This document shows, piece after piece, positions 8,369 to 17,101 of a stretch of DNA of 64,000 bases. The stretch is from contig NZ_JACESP010000007.1 in assembly GCF_013911755.1 (NCBI RefSeq), positions 62,001-126,000 on the forward strand, in the 5' to 3' direction. The notes beneath the pieces were generated by a model. The model saw only the letters and a program-made list of their open reading frames with translations. It had not been told where the DNA came from and ran no database searches. Every line of letters starts with the position of its first letter. The first letter of the stretch is position 1. The position numbers were made by a program, and so were the translations under genes. Source of the stretch: Sphingosinicella sp. GTDB lineage: Bacteria > Pseudomonadota > Alphaproteobacteria > Sphingomonadales > Sphingomonadaceae.

Positions 8369-8575
8369 AGCGCTACCGGGCTCAGAGTGCGCCGCGCACT
8401 CGTGAAACGCCGCGCAAATGCGAGGGTCTGCCGATCCGCCGAAGGCGCGCACTCTCGGCGCACTCTCAAAAAACGGCGGAAAAGCGGGATGCACACGTGC
8501 GTGAGGTGTGTATCCAAATTGCGGGCTCGATGCGCAGCATCGCGGCCCTGCAACGCTGCCCTTTGCGTGACGGGG
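8369..8575. other. Possible oriT and operon promoter region
   Basis: This 207-base gap upstream of the mobilisation operon holds two direct copies of GCGCACTCTC (about 8447-8467) and a 6-base inverted repeat CGATGC-GCA-GCATCG (8528-8542). In MobF elements oriT normally lies next to the gene for the small DNA-binding accessory protein, so this is the best candidate in the window. No nic sequence could be matched with certainty, and the assignment rests on position and repeats. Confidence 0.35.
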
Positions 8576-9124
8576 TCAGACATGATGCGGGCCTTTCGCA
8601 TCATCGACGGCGGGTCGGCTTATCCGCTCCTGCCGCGCCGCCCAGGCCGCGATCATCGCCTTCGCGACGCGGTCGGCCTCACGGCGATCGAACTCCACCG
8701 GGACTGCCGGGTGGGCACGGCGACTGCGATCGGCAAGCCATGCCCGAATGGCCCGTTCGACCGCGCCTTGCATATGACCGTGCAACGCCTCGGCCTCGAA
8801 CGGATCAAGGTGCGCGGTCACGCCGGGACTGAGGATCAGCCCGCCTAGCGGAAACGGATGATCCCCGACCCATTGGCTGGGGCCATCGATCCGGCAGAAG
8901 CTGGTGGTTCCGTGATAAAGGGCGAGAGGCGGCCGCTCCGCCCGGTGCCAGTCTATCAGCGCGGTGCGGTAGGTCTCGCCGTCGTCGTCATCGGCGATAA
9001 GCTTTCGGACGAGCGGACGGACGTAAGCCGCGGTGCGCCGATTGGCGATGAAGTGCAGACTGATTCGCTCAGGCGCACCTAGAAGGCGGCCGAACCAGCC
9101 AAAGGCTTTACGGAATACGCACAC
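8576..9124 (-). CDS. Hypothetical protein of the mobile element
   Basis: 182 residues from GTG 9124, with TGAGGT about 7 bases upstream. I do not recognise a family. There is no signal peptide or membrane segment; the sequence is rich in Arg, His and Asp, with a central WHRAERPPLALYHG stretch and a helical C-terminal half. It lies between the excisionase-like gene and the mobilisation operon on the same strand, so it belongs to the element's backbone and may take part in transfer or its control. Confidence 0.55.
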   Translation of the reverse strand: MCVFRKAFGWFGRLLGAPERISLHFIANRRTAAYVRPLVRKLIADDDDGETYRTALIDWHRAERPPLALYHGTTSFCRIDGPSQWVGDHPFPLGGLILSPGVTAHLDPFEAEALHGHMQGAVERAIRAWLADRSRRAHPAVPVEFDRREADRVAKAMIAAWAARQERISRPAVDDAKGPHHV

Positions 9125-9186
9125 GATTCGACCTCAGCCGATGATGTGGAGGGGAAAGGCGCGGGCTACGCATCGTCACGCGAGCG

Positions 9187-9360
9187 TCAGCTTGAGCGAT
9201 GCACCTCGGTAAGCCGAGCAATCGATTCGGTCGTTATCAGCGTCCGCGTTCCGATTTTGAGCGCGTCGATCTGACCGGTCTTGATGAGTTTGTAGATGGT
9301 GCTGCGGCCGACACCGAGCGCTCTGGCGGTCCGGTTTATCGAGTATGCGATCTCATCCAT
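9187..9360 (-). CDS. Excisionase-family helix-turn-helix DNA-binding protein (AlpA-like)
   Basis: 57 residues from ATG 9360, preceded by GGAGGC. The sequence SINRTARALGVGRSTIYKLIKTGQ is followed by a short wing with KIGTRTLI, the pattern of the MerR-like excisionase fold (HTH_17). Such proteins bend DNA at att sites for excision or regulate transfer genes in integrative elements. Its place about 1.2 kb from the tRNA-Gly end of the element fits either role. No integrase partner is visible. Confidence 0.75.
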   Translation of the reverse strand: MDEIAYSINRTARALGVGRSTIYKLIKTGQIDALKIGTRTLITTESIARLTEVHRSS

Positions 9361-9530
9361 GGTCGCCTCCGTTGGGTGCCGCGATGCGGCGGACGACCCG
9401 ATCATTCGCGTCTAAGCGCCGGTGGTTCCATCGGTGTGCTAATGCGTGGGGAGACCGCCAGATTTGGCGATCACGCGGTAACAATCAAAATTGGAAGTCG
9501 TGGATTTCCGCCATTCCTCGGGAATGGCGG

Positions 9531-10385
9531 CTAGGATTTCGTGGCGCGATTTTTCGCGATCACGTCCAATATCTGCTTGGCATAGAGGCTCAGCTGGGTT
9601 TCACTGGGCGCTGGCCCGCGCCGGCTATGATACCAGTCCTCCAAAAGTGCGACGATCTGCTTTTGGTTGCCGCGTTTTCCGATCTGGAGAGCCCGGACGG
9701 ATGGATGTTCGATCAGCGACATGACAGCATCCGTATAATCATATGTTTTCGGAGCCCCCGTACGATTGGGTCTGGCCTTCGCGCTTGTAATGAGTTGATC
9801 GATATCGGCTTCCAGAAACAATTCGCGCGCGAACCAGAATCCAGTGGGCCCGAACAGCGCGTCGCGGAGAGTGCTGCTCTTGGACACGTGTGCCGCGCGC
9901 AGACTGCCAAAGAAATAGCGCTCGTCCACATAGCAGCGCGTGCCGTTGCGCAAGCGATAGAAGGCCCGCGGGGTCGATTCGAGCTGAAGGACGGCAAACA
10001 GGCGTTCGAGGTTCCGCGCCGCAGGATCATCAGCATCGGCATAAACAGGCTTCTGCGGCGCAGATGCTTTCAAGCCACCATACTGGAAGGAACGCCACAA
10101 AGCGAGAATAGCCATAAGCAGGGCGAAGCATGCCAAGCCCACAATAAGAGCAACTTCGGCGCCAGGCGTCTCGCTGGCGACCAGAAAAAGCCCGGGAATA
10201 AGCGTAATCCCAGTTGTCAAAATTGCGACGGCAAATGCAACCAACAAGATGGCGTATCTCTTCCGAATAATACGGGAGGCATCCGCTGTAATACGGTCAA
10301 GCTCGGTGAGACCCGCTTGCTCATTGATGTTTATGAAGCGGGCAGCAACTATACGAAGCGGCAATACGTCCTTGCGGTCGTCCAC
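9531..10385 (-). CDS. Hypothetical membrane protein with two adjacent TM segments
   Basis: 284 residues. Two closely spaced transmembrane helices lie near residues 43-70 and 76-97, followed by a soluble domain of about 185 residues with no motif I recognise. It is the last gene before the tRNA-Gly end of the element. Codon use is more relaxed than in the core genes to the right. It may be cargo of the element; a two-TM plus cytoplasmic domain layout is seen in many accessory sensor or defence proteins, but nothing specific supports that here. Confidence 0.55.
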   Translation of the reverse strand: MDDRKDVLPLRIVAARFININEQAGLTELDRITADASRIIRKRYAILLVAFAVAILTTGITLIPGLFLVASETPGAEVALIVGLACFALLMAILALWRSFQYGGLKASAPQKPVYADADDPAARNLERLFAVLQLESTPRAFYRLRNGTRCYVDERYFFGSLRAAHVSKSSTLRDALFGPTGFWFARELFLEADIDQLITSAKARPNRTGAPKTYDYTDAVMSLIEHPSVRALQIGKRGNQKQIVALLEDWYHSRRGPAPSETQLSLYAKQILDVIAKNRATKS

Positions 10386-10577
10386 GAGTTACCCCTCACG
10401 AGACGATCACATTGCCCTGTTCGCCGCGCATGTACAAACACTTGCTTAAGCATCAAACGCTGGGACGCAGTGGAACCTGCGCTTCCGAGCGTGGTAGCCT
10501 GGTGGTAGCCCGAGAGTTGACACGTGATTCGCGAGTCACGCCGAAGGCGTCTAAGCGATTGTAATCACTTGAAAAAC

Positions 10578-10652
10578 TGGAGCGGGCGAAGGGATTCGAA
10601 CCCTCGACCCCAACCTTGGCAAGGTTGTGCTCTACCCCTGAGCTACGCCCGC
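10578..10652 (-). tRNA. tRNA-Gly (anticodon GCC), CCA encoded
   Basis: Reading leftwards, the acceptor GCGGGCG (10652-10646) pairs with CGCCCGC, followed by discriminator U and an encoded CCA (10580-10578). The anticodon loop TTGCCAA sits on a CAACC/GGTTG stem, with the anticodon GCC opposite 10620-10618. The T loop has the standard GTTCGAATC. The 3' end faces the mobile island, making it the likely integration site. Confidence 0.97.
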
Positions 10653-10812
10653 TCGAACGTACGCGGAGGCTTGGCTCCGCCAGAGGTCGCGGCTGCTAGC
10701 ATGAGCGCAGCGAAAAGCGCAAGCGGATTCGCGATTGGGGTTGGACGGGGTGCGCGGACTTCCCATATGAACGCCCGGAACCCACCTTTGTCTTTCGAAA
10801 AGGGAACGCATC

Positions 10813-11718
10813 TTGGCCACTCTCAGCACCCCCGAATCCGAGCGGGCTTCGATCGAGGCCTTCAAGCGCGACGTGATCGAACCCTCGATGACGTCGCTCG
10901 TCATCCTCGATTTCTATGCGGACTGGTGCGGCCCGTGCAAACAGCTCGCCCCCGTGCTGGAAAAGGTCGCGGCGGACTATGCCGCGCGCGGCGTGAAGCT
11001 GGTGAAGATCGATGTCGACAAGAACCAGATGATCGCGACGCAGTTCCGCGTGCAATCGATCCCCACCGTCTATGCGTTCTTCCAGGGCCAGCCGGTTGCC
11101 GACCTGACGCCCGCTCGCACCGAGCGCGAGCTTGCCGCCTTCCTCGACCAGATCCTGCCGCAGCTGCCGATCGGAGCGGTGGACGGCCATGACAAGTCGC
11201 TTGCCGCCTATGCCGAAGCTGCCGCGGCGGCGCTCGACGCCGGCGACTTCGCGCAGGCTGAGCAGATCTACACCGCGCTGCGCACCGAGGAACCGGAGCA
11301 GGAAGCGCACGCGATCGGGCTTGCCCGCGCGCTCGCCGGGCTCGACCGGATCGACGAGGCGGAAGCCGCGCTTGCGACAGTAGCCGCCGACAGCAAGGCG
11401 CCGGGGCTGGCGCAGGTGCGCGCCGCGATCGAAATGGCGAAGAAGCGCGTTCCCGCCGGCGCGCTCGCCGCGCTGGAAGGCGCGCTTGCCGCGAACCCGG
11501 ACGACCACGCGAAGCGGCTGGAGCTTGCCGCCGCGCTCGCCGCGAACGGCGAACGCGATGCCGCTGCCGAGCACCTGTTCGAGGTGATGCGTCGCGAGCC
11601 CGGCTGGAACGACAATGCGGCGCGCGCGCAGCTTTTGAAGCTGTTCGAGGCAATCGGCCTTGAAGACCCGTGGGTGAACGCCGCCCGCCGCAAACTTTCG
11701 GCGCTGCTGTTCTCGTGA
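10813..11718 (+). CDS. ybbN: Thioredoxin-domain co-chaperone, YbbN/CnoX family
   Basis: 301 residues from TTG 10813, with AAGGGA about 8 bases upstream; no ATG suits better. Residues 1-115 are a thioredoxin domain with the active site WCGPC (38-42). The rest is helical, TPR-like, with repeated Ala-rich helices (AEQIYTALRTEEPEQ and later DHAKRLELAAALAANGERDAA). The E. coli homologue CnoX binds chlorine-damaged proteins and hands them to GroEL; YbbN proteins with an intact CXXC, as here, may also act as thiol reductases. The next gene starts within its stop codon. Confidence 0.9.
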   Translation: MATLSTPESERASIEAFKRDVIEPSMTSLVILDFYADWCGPCKQLAPVLEKVAADYAARGVKLVKIDVDKNQMIATQFRVQSIPTVYAFFQGQPVADLTPARTERELAAFLDQILPQLPIGAVDGHDKSLAAYAEAAAAALDAGDFAQAEQIYTALRTEEPEQEAHAIGLARALAGLDRIDEAEAALATVAADSKAPGLAQVRAAIEMAKKRVPAGALAALEGALAANPDDHAKRLELAAALAANGERDAAAEHLFEVMRREPGWNDNAARAQLLKLFEAIGLEDPWVNAARRKLSALLFS

Positions 11719-12350
11719 GTGGTTTCGGGATCAGTTCGCTGCCGGAGGTGATCCCGGTGTTTCCGCTGGAAAACGCGGTCGTGCTGCCGCGCGGCCAGCT
11801 GCCGCTCAACATCTTCGAGCCGCGCTACCTCGCCATGGTGAAAGCCGCTATGGGTGGCGAACGGCTGATCGGCATGATCCAGCCCAAGGAAGATGGGAAC
11901 CTGTTCGAGGTTGGCGGACTTGGCCGCATCACGCAGTTCACCGACCCCGAAAACGGCCGGCTGCTGATCGTTTTGACCGGCGTCACGCGCTTTCGCATCG
12001 CCGAGGAACTCGACGTCACAACGCCCTATCGGCAGGTGCGCGCCGACTACCGCGATTTCGTGGAGGATTTTCAGGCGCCCCAGCCGATGGCGGCGGTGCT
12101 GCGTTCCGACCTTGAAACGACACTGCGCACCTATCTCGACACGCAGAACCTGTCGGCTGACTGGGAAGCGGTTTCGGGCGCGGATGACGAATCGCTGGTG
12201 AACACGCTGGCCGCCGTTTGCCCGTTCGACGTGGCGGAAAAGCAGGCACTGCTGGAAGCGAAAACCGTGCCGATCCGCGCCGCAACGCTTTGTGCGCTGA
12301 TGACGCTCGCGCAGACCGGCGCCGAGAACGGGTCGGGGCTGGTGCATTGA
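11715..12350 (+). CDS. LON peptidase substrate-binding domain protein
   Basis: 211 residues. The frame opens further upstream, but GTG 11715 overlaps the ybbN stop (GTGA) and gives the normal N-terminus. The sequence [30 protein letters not shown] is split in two conserved blocks typical of the Lon N-terminal domain. There is no ATPase or protease part, so it is a stand-alone LAN-domain protein of unknown biochemical role; it may act as an adaptor in protein quality control. Its tight coupling to ybbN supports a link to proteostasis. Confidence 0.85.
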   Translation: MSGFGISSLPEVIPVFPLENAVVLPRGQLPLNIFEPRYLAMVKAAMGGERLIGMIQPKEDGNLFEVGGLGRITQFTDPENGRLLIVLTGVTRFRIAEELDVTTPYRQVRADYRDFVEDFQAPQPMAAVLRSDLETTLRTYLDTQNLSADWEAVSGADDESLVNTLAAVCPFDVAEKQALLEAKTVPIRAATLCALMTLAQTGAENGSGLVH

Positions 12351-12535
12351 GCCGCGATGTCGACCCGCGGCTGCTCGCGATCCTTGTTTGCCCGCTCACC
12401 AAGGCGCCGCTCAGCTATGATCGCGAACGCCAGGAGCTCGTCAGCAAGGCGGCGGGACTCGCCTATCCGGTGCGCGACGGCGTGCCGGTGATGGTGATCG
12501 AGGAAGCGCGCGAACTTGGCGAGGACGAGAGTTAG
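12347..12535 (+). CDS. Trm112-family small protein
   Basis: 62 residues starting at TTG 12347, which overlaps the stop of the LON-domain gene. The sequence [20 protein letters not shown] and the later [13 protein letters not shown] are the two hallmarks of the Trm112/YcaR family, a small zinc-ribbon-like fold; here only one cysteine (LVCP) remains, as is common in bacteria. Eukaryotic Trm112 activates methyltransferases; the bacterial role is less certain. It is the last gene of the ybbN trio and converges with the hydroxylase gene, overlapping its 3' end by 4 bases. Confidence 0.85.
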   Translation: MSRDVDPRLLAILVCPLTKAPLSYDRERQELVSKAAGLAYPVRDGVPVMVIEEARELGEDES

Positions 12536-13749
12536 GGCAGATCGCCGCGCAGCAGCGACGGCAGATCGCCCGACGCGCCGCGCGCCTCCGCCATGAAGAA
12601 GCGCTTGAGCGGCGGCAGGCGATGGACGCCGGCGAGGCCGAGACGGCGCACGAGCGCGGCAGGGCGGCCGGGGATCGCGAACAGCTTGTTGAGCACATCG
12701 GTCGCGCCCATCACCGACATGCTGTCGAACCCCCGCCAGCGCTGGTAGCGCGCAAGCACCTGCGGATCGCCGAGATCGAGCCCGAGACGCACGGCCTCCG
12801 CCAGCACGTCGGCGAGCGCGGCGGAATCGCGAAGGCCGAGGTTGAGACCCTGCCCGGCGATGGGGTGCATACCATGCGCGCTGTCGCCTACCAGAATCAG
12901 GCGGCGATCCGTGTAGCGTTCGGCGTGATGAAAGCCGAGCGGGAAGGAACTGGGCTTTGCGGCGAGGCGCACCTTTCCGAGGAAGCCGCCCATGCGCTTG
13001 TCGATCTCGGCGATCAGGGCGCGTTCCGGCAGCGCCAGCGTCGCGGCGGCATCGCGCTCACGCACGGTCCATACGATCGCCGAGCGCGTGCCCGGCAGCA
13101 TCGGCAGCACCGCGAACGGCCCGGCCGGATAGAACAGCTCGAACGCGACATTGCCGTGCGGCACCTCGTGCTCGATCATCCCGACGATCGCGGTCTGGTG
13201 ATAGCTCCACGCCGCGATGCGGATGCCGGCATCCTCGCGGATTTTCGATCGGCGGCCGTCCGCAGCGATAATGAGCGGCGCGGAGAGTGTGCCGCCGCTC
13301 GCAAGGCGCAAGGTGACGCCGGCCTCCGCGCGTTCGATCGTGGCGGCCGCATCGGGGGCGTACACGTCGATGTGCGGGGAAGCGGCCCCCGCCGCCACCA
13401 GCGCCATGCGCAGGTGGCGGTTTTCGAACATGGAGCCGAGCGGTTCGCCGGACGCGTCGCCGGTGCCGTCGAAATGAAGGTGCAGCGGCGAGAGACCGTC
13501 CGTGACGCGGATCTCTCGGATCGGGCAGCCTTTCGGTTCAAGCTCGGCATCAAGGCCGAGCGCGGCGAGCATCCGCCATGTCGCGCTGGCGATCGCCGAG
13601 GCGCGACCGTCGAAGCCCGCCGCGAGCGTCGCGTCGAGATCGGCGCTGTCGACGACGGCGGAACGGATGCCGGAGGCCGCGAGTGCAAGCGCCGTTGTCA
13701 TGCCGACAAGGCCGCCACCGATGATGATCGTGTCGTGGGTGTACCGCAT
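12532..13749 (-). CDS. ubiH: FAD-dependent ubiquinone hydroxylase, UbiH/COQ6 family
   Basis: 405 residues. The N-terminal Rossmann motif is [16 protein letters not shown] (residues 9-24). The family signature [21 protein letters not shown] is present near residue 300, binding the FAD ribityl chain. These monooxygenases add a hydroxyl group to the ubiquinone ring during its synthesis at the inner membrane. Alphaproteobacteria often carry only one or two such enzymes with broadened ring positions (UbiL, UbiM), so the exact position hydroxylated is not certain and the symbol is a family label. Confidence 0.88.
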   Translation of the reverse strand: MRYTHDTIIIGGGLVGMTTALALAASGIRSAVVDSADLDATLAAGFDGRASAIASATWRMLAALGLDAELEPKGCPIREIRVTDGLSPLHLHFDGTGDASGEPLGSMFENRHLRMALVAAGAASPHIDVYAPDAAATIERAEAGVTLRLASGGTLSAPLIIAADGRRSKIREDAGIRIAAWSYHQTAIVGMIEHEVPHGNVAFELFYPAGPFAVLPMLPGTRSAIVWTVRERDAAATLALPERALIAEIDKRMGGFLGKVRLAAKPSSFPLGFHHAERYTDRRLILVGDSAHGMHPIAGQGLNLGLRDSAALADVLAEAVRLGLDLGDPQVLARYQRWRGFDSMSVMGATDVLNKLFAIPGRPAALVRRLGLAGVHRLPPLKRFFMAEARGASGDLPSLLRGDLP

Positions 13750-13883
13750 AATCGGACCCTAGCCGCACATCGCAAGGTGCGAAAGAGCATGACGTATGCC
13801 TAATTTTCGGGCGCGCATTTTTGCACGCCTATTTATTGGGCACGCCATATTCCAGATTCTGCGAAATGCCGCCGTCTCGCGCT

Positions 13884-13898
13884 TGGCACGGATTTTGA
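13884..13898 (+). promoter_or_regulatory. Sigma-54-like promoter motif for candidate small RNA
   Basis: TGGCACG (13884-13890), four bases, then TTGA (13895-13898). The spacing GG-N10-G matches sigma-54 promoters (TGGCACG-N4-TTGC), but the final C of the essential GC at -12 is A here, so the match is imperfect. A start about 12 bases downstream would be at 13910, the first base before a perfect hairpin. Confidence 0.3.
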
Positions 13899-13909
13899 AC
13901 AGGCTCCGG

Positions 13910-13998
13910 CGAGACGCATTTCGCGTCTCTGCTCGCTCGGGAACCTGGATTTTTCAGGACCGTTCCTGTCGGCCGGCCTCACCGCCGGCCGACTTTTT
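13910..13998 (+). ncRNA. Candidate small RNA with three hairpins
   Basis: Three hairpins follow one another without an open frame: GAGACGC-ATTTC-GCGTCTC (13911-13929), a nested stem GGAAC/GTTCC with CCTG/CAGG inside (13940-13966), and the terminator hairpin at 13968-13993 with five Ts. No plus-strand gene lies upstream that would need this terminator, since ubiH runs the other way. The arrangement is that of a small RNA of roughly 90 bases with an intrinsic terminator. An alternative is an attenuated leader of ftsK. No known RNA family was recognised. Confidence 0.5.
13968..13998 (+). terminator. Strong intrinsic terminator
   Basis: A perfect 10-base stem, GTCGGCCGGC (13968-13977) with GCCGGCCGAC (13984-13993), closes the loop CTCACC and is followed at once by TTTTT. 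It ends transcription read rightwards, upstream of ftsK. Confidence 0.85.
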
Positions 13999-14090
13999 CT
14001 TGACCCCGGCGCCCCGCGGACTCAATCTTAGGCATGTTCGCGGGATGTTCCGCGCAACGGCTGCATTTTGAACGGGGTCGGCAAAGGGTC

Positions 14091-16412
14091 ATGGCGCGCG
14101 GGGCAGCAGGCAAATCGACGGCGATCATGCCGCAAAGCTGGGTGGCGGCGTTGGAGCGCGCGGCTGTCGTGGCGGGCGGCGGCGTACTCGTGATGATCGC
14201 ACTGGCGCTGACGCTTGCCTTCGCCAGCTACGACAGCACCGATCCCTCGTTCAACCGCGCCACGATCACCGCGCCACAGAACTGGCTTGGCTACACCGGC
14301 GCTTATGTCTCCGATCTGCTCCTGCAGCTCGCGGGGCTTGCGATCCTGCTTGTCGTGCCTGTCGTCGCGCTCCTCGGCGTGCGGCTCATCCAGAGGCGCG
14401 GTCTCGACGGCTGGCGGCGTCAGCTCGCTGCGACACTTGGCGCAGTGCTGCTCGCCGCGGCCGCGCTGGCGCTGCCGGGGCGCGATCTTCTGGGCGATCT
14501 TCCGGCAGGGGCTGGGGGCATTGCCGGGCTCCTGCTCGGCCGCATCCCCGAAGCCGCGGCCGGCCTGTTGCCGCCGGACGTGAGCCCCGCCGCCGTGATG
14601 GCGCCCATCGGCGTGCTGCTCGGGCTCGGAGCGATCGCGCTTTTCTTCTACGCGCTTGGGATCAGCCGCGAAGATATCGCTGCGCTCCGCGCGCGCCTTG
14701 CCGAACGCAGCAACGAGCGTTCCGAAGCACCGCAGCCGCGCCCCGTTCCTCGCGCGCAGCCGCGCCGCAGCACGCCACGCGATGACGACACGGTGCCGGA
14801 AACAGCCGCCGCGCCGACCAAGCGCATCGTCACGCCCGAGAAGAAGGCCGCCCCTTCGAAACGCGAGGCACGCGAGAAACAGTCGCGGCTTGATCTGCGC
14901 GATTCCTTCCAATTGCCGCCGCTGTCGCTGCTTTCGCCACCGCCGAAGCCCGCCGCGCGCAAGATCGACGCAGCGAGCCTCGAACAGAACGCGCGCCTCC
15001 TTGAATCGGTGCTCGACGACTTCGGCGTGAAGGGCGAGATCGTGGAGGTGCGCCCCGGCCCGGTCGTCACCATGTACGAGCTTGAGCCCGCCGCAGGCAT
15101 CAAGGCGAGCCGCGTGATCGGCCTTGCCGACGATATCGCGCGTTCGATGTCCGCGCTTTCGGCGCGCATCGCCGTTGTGCCCGGCCGCAACGTCATCGGC
15201 ATCGAGCTGCCGAATGTGAAGCGCGAAACCGTGTCGCTTTCGGAAATGCTCTCTTCGGACGCGTTCGAGACGCAGACCGCCGCGCTCCCCATCGTGCTCG
15301 GCAAGGACATCGCGGGCGATCCCGTCGTCGCCGACCTCGCGCCGATGCCGCACCTGCTCATCGCGGGCACCACCGGCTCGGGCAAGTCCGTGGGCCTCAA
15401 CGCCATGATCCTCTCGCTGCTTTACCGGCTCAGCCCGCGCGAATGCAAAATGATCATGATCGACCCCAAGATGCTCGAGCTTTCCGTCTATGACGGCATC
15501 CCGCATCTGCTTTCGCCCGTCGTCACCGAGCCGCCGAAGGCGATCCGCGCACTGAAATGGGCCGTGGAGCAGATGGAGGACCGCTATCGGATGATGGCGT
15601 CGGTCAACGTCCGCTCGCTTTCCGGCTTCAACGCGCGGGTGAAGGAAGCGCGAGCAAAGGGCGAGCCGTTCGTGCGGCGCGTCCACACCGGCTACGACAG
15701 CGAAACGGGCCAACCGATCTACGAGACCGAGACGCTGGAATTCGATACGTTGCCGCTGATCGTCGTCGTCGTCGACGAGCTCGCCGATCTGATGATGACC
15801 GCCGGCAAGGAGGTGGAGTTCCTGATCCAGCGCCTCGCGCAGAAAGCGCGCGCGGCAGGCATCCACCTCATCATGGCGACGCAGCGGCCTTCGGTTGACG
15901 TCATCACCGGCGTCATCAAGGCGAACCTGCCGACGCGCATCAGCTTCTCGGTCACATCCAAGATCGATTCGCGCACCATCCTCGGCGAGCAGGGCGCCGA
16001 GCAGCTGCTCGGCAAGGGCGACATGCTCTACATGCCCGGCGGCAAGCAGATCTCGCGTGTCCATGGACCGTTCGTGTCCGACGAGGAGGTCGAGCGCGTC
16101 GCCATCCACTGGCGCGAGCAGGGCGCCCCCGAATATATCGCTGCCGTCACCGAAGAGCCCGAGGGCTCGGACGGTCAGTTCGGCCTGCCGATCGACGAGG
16201 ACGATGCCGAGGCCGGCCTCTACCGCCGCGCCATCCAGGTGGTCGCCGAAAGCCAGAAGGCCTCCACGTCCTACCTCCAGCGGCAGCTCCGCGTCGGCTA
16301 CAACAACGCCGCGCGCCTCATCGAGCGCATGGAGAAGGACGGCTACGTCGGCACCCCCGACCACGTGGGGCGGCGCGAGGTGCTGATCGACCCGGACGGG
16401 AACCGAATCTGA
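14091..16412 (+). CDS. ftsK: DNA translocase FtsK
   Basis: 773 residues from ATG 14091; the frame opens slightly upstream but without family sequence. The protein couples chromosome segregation to division at the septum. Four transmembrane segments occupy about the first 190 residues, followed by a charged, Pro-rich linker of about 90 residues, then the motor domain with Walker A GTTGSGKSVGLN, Walker B VVVVDELADLMM and the ATQRPS motif. The C-terminal gamma winged helix (STSYLQRQLRVGYNNAARL) would recognise KOPS and activate XerCD. Length is typical of alphaproteobacterial FtsK. It is followed by lolA. Confidence 0.95.
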   Translation: MARGAAGKSTAIMPQSWVAALERAAVVAGGGVLVMIALALTLAFASYDSTDPSFNRATITAPQNWLGYTGAYVSDLLLQLAGLAILLVVPVVALLGVRLIQRRGLDGWRRQLAATLGAVLLAAAALALPGRDLLGDLPAGAGGIAGLLLGRIPEAAAGLLPPDVSPAAVMAPIGVLLGLGAIALFFYALGISREDIAALRARLAERSNERSEAPQPRPVPRAQPRRSTPRDDDTVPETAAAPTKRIVTPEKKAAPSKREAREKQSRLDLRDSFQLPPLSLLSPPPKPAARKIDAASLEQNARLLESVLDDFGVKGEIVEVRPGPVVTMYELEPAAGIKASRVIGLADDIARSMSALSARIAVVPGRNVIGIELPNVKRETVSLSEMLSSDAFETQTAALPIVLGKDIAGDPVVADLAPMPHLLIAGTTGSGKSVGLNAMILSLLYRLSPRECKMIMIDPKMLELSVYDGIPHLLSPVVTEPPKAIRALKWAVEQMEDRYRMMASVNVRSLSGFNARVKEARAKGEPFVRRVHTGYDSETGQPIYETETLEFDTLPLIVVVVDELADLMMTAGKEVEFLIQRLAQKARAAGIHLIMATQRPSVDVITGVIKANLPTRISFSVTSKIDSRTILGEQGAEQLLGKGDMLYMPGGKQISRVHGPFVSDEEVERVAIHWREQGAPEYIAAVTEEPEGSDGQFGLPIDEDDAEAGLYRRAIQVVAESQKASTSYLQRQLRVGYNNAARLIERMEKDGYVGTPDHVGRREVLIDPDGNRI

Positions 16413-16498
16413 CGGCGGTTCAACGCCGGTTCAAGCGCAGTGCGGCACCATGCGCCCGGATTTGCCGCGCCTTCGCGTCGGCGCTATCAGGACTCGTG

Positions 16499-17101
16499 AT
16501 GAAAAAAGCCCTTCTTGCCCTTACCGCCACCGTCGGCCTTTCGGCACCCGCCGGCGCCTCGATTCCCGAGGTGAGCGCGCACCTTGCGGCGACGCGGACG
16601 ATGACGGCGGATTTCCGGCAGACCGCCGAGAGCGGCGCGGTGGCGAGCGGTAAACTCACGCTCGCGCGACCAGGGAAGGTGCGCTTCCAGTATCAGAAAG
16701 ACGTACCGCTGCTTGTTGTGGCGGACGGGCGAAACCTCACGATGATCGACTATCAGGTGTCCCAGGTCTCGCGTTATCCGATCAAGCAGACGCCGCTTTC
16801 GGTGCTGCTCGATGCCAAGGCCGACCTTTCCCGCTATGCCCGAATCGTCTCCTCGACGCCAAAGGCGCTAACCGTGGAGGCCAAAGACCGGAAGCACCCC
16901 GAATATGGTGTGATCACCATTTTCTTCGAGCGCGACCGGACCGCGCCCGGCGGCCTTGAGCTGAAAGGCTGGCGCGTGCTCGATGCGCAGGGCAACACCA
17001 CGCGCGTCGACCTCTCCAACATCGCCTTCAACGTGAAGGTCGACGACAACGCCTTTCGCTATCGCGATCCGCGCCCGCGCAGCCGCCCCGGCAGCCGATA
17101 G
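16499..17101 (+). CDS. lolA: Outer-membrane lipoprotein carrier protein LolA
   Basis: About 200 residues. ATG 16499 begins a signal peptide ending near AGAS; a GTG one codon upstream is possible. LolA is the periplasmic shuttle that takes lipoproteins from LolCDE to the outer membrane. Family features are TMTADFRQTAESG near the mature N-terminus, GKLTLARPGKVRFQY, and the C-terminal DLSNIAFNVKVDDNAFRY. It lies 86 bases after ftsK, an order conserved in many alphaproteobacteria. The end is basic and Pro/Arg-rich. Confidence 0.92.
   Translation: MKKALLALTATVGLSAPAGASIPEVSAHLAATRTMTADFRQTAESGAVASGKLTLARPGKVRFQYQKDVPLLVVADGRNLTMIDYQVSQVSRYPIKQTPLSVLLDAKADLSRYARIVSSTPKALTVEAKDRKHPEYGVITIFFERDRTAPGGLELKGWRVLDAQGNTTRVDLSNIAFNVKVDDNAFRYRDPRPRSRPGSR

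Larger units (their letters stand above)
1..10577. mobile_element. Probable integrative conjugative or mobilisable island, right end at tRNA-Gly
   Basis: The stretch holds a MobF relaxase, a TraD-type coupling protein, a ribbon-helix-helix accessory protein, an AlpA-like HTH protein, metal-resistance genes in decay and proteins of unknown function. It stops just beyond the 3' end of a tRNA-Gly gene, a favoured target of tyrosine integrases. To the right the genes are core chromosomal functions. The left end lies outside the window. No integrase or type IV secretion pore genes are visible, so the element may be partial or merely mobilisable. That it is an island is inferred from gene content and position; I did not find a duplicated tRNA end that would prove the att sites. 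Confidence 0.6.
13750..14090. other. Intergenic region between ubiH and ftsK
   Basis: No protein-coding gene is apparent. Bases 13796-13860 are AT-rich and should contain promoters for the divergent ubiH gene. The right half holds a sigma-54-like motif, three successive hairpins and a strong intrinsic terminator, listed separately as a candidate small RNA. About 90 bases between the terminator and the ftsK start would hold the ftsK promoter. Confidence 0.5.

Noticed and set aside
14028-16364. Long open frame of about 780 codons on the minus strand
   Set aside because: It is antisense to ftsK over almost its full length. The translation is rich in Arg, His and Asp with no domain, as expected from the complement of a high-GC gene.
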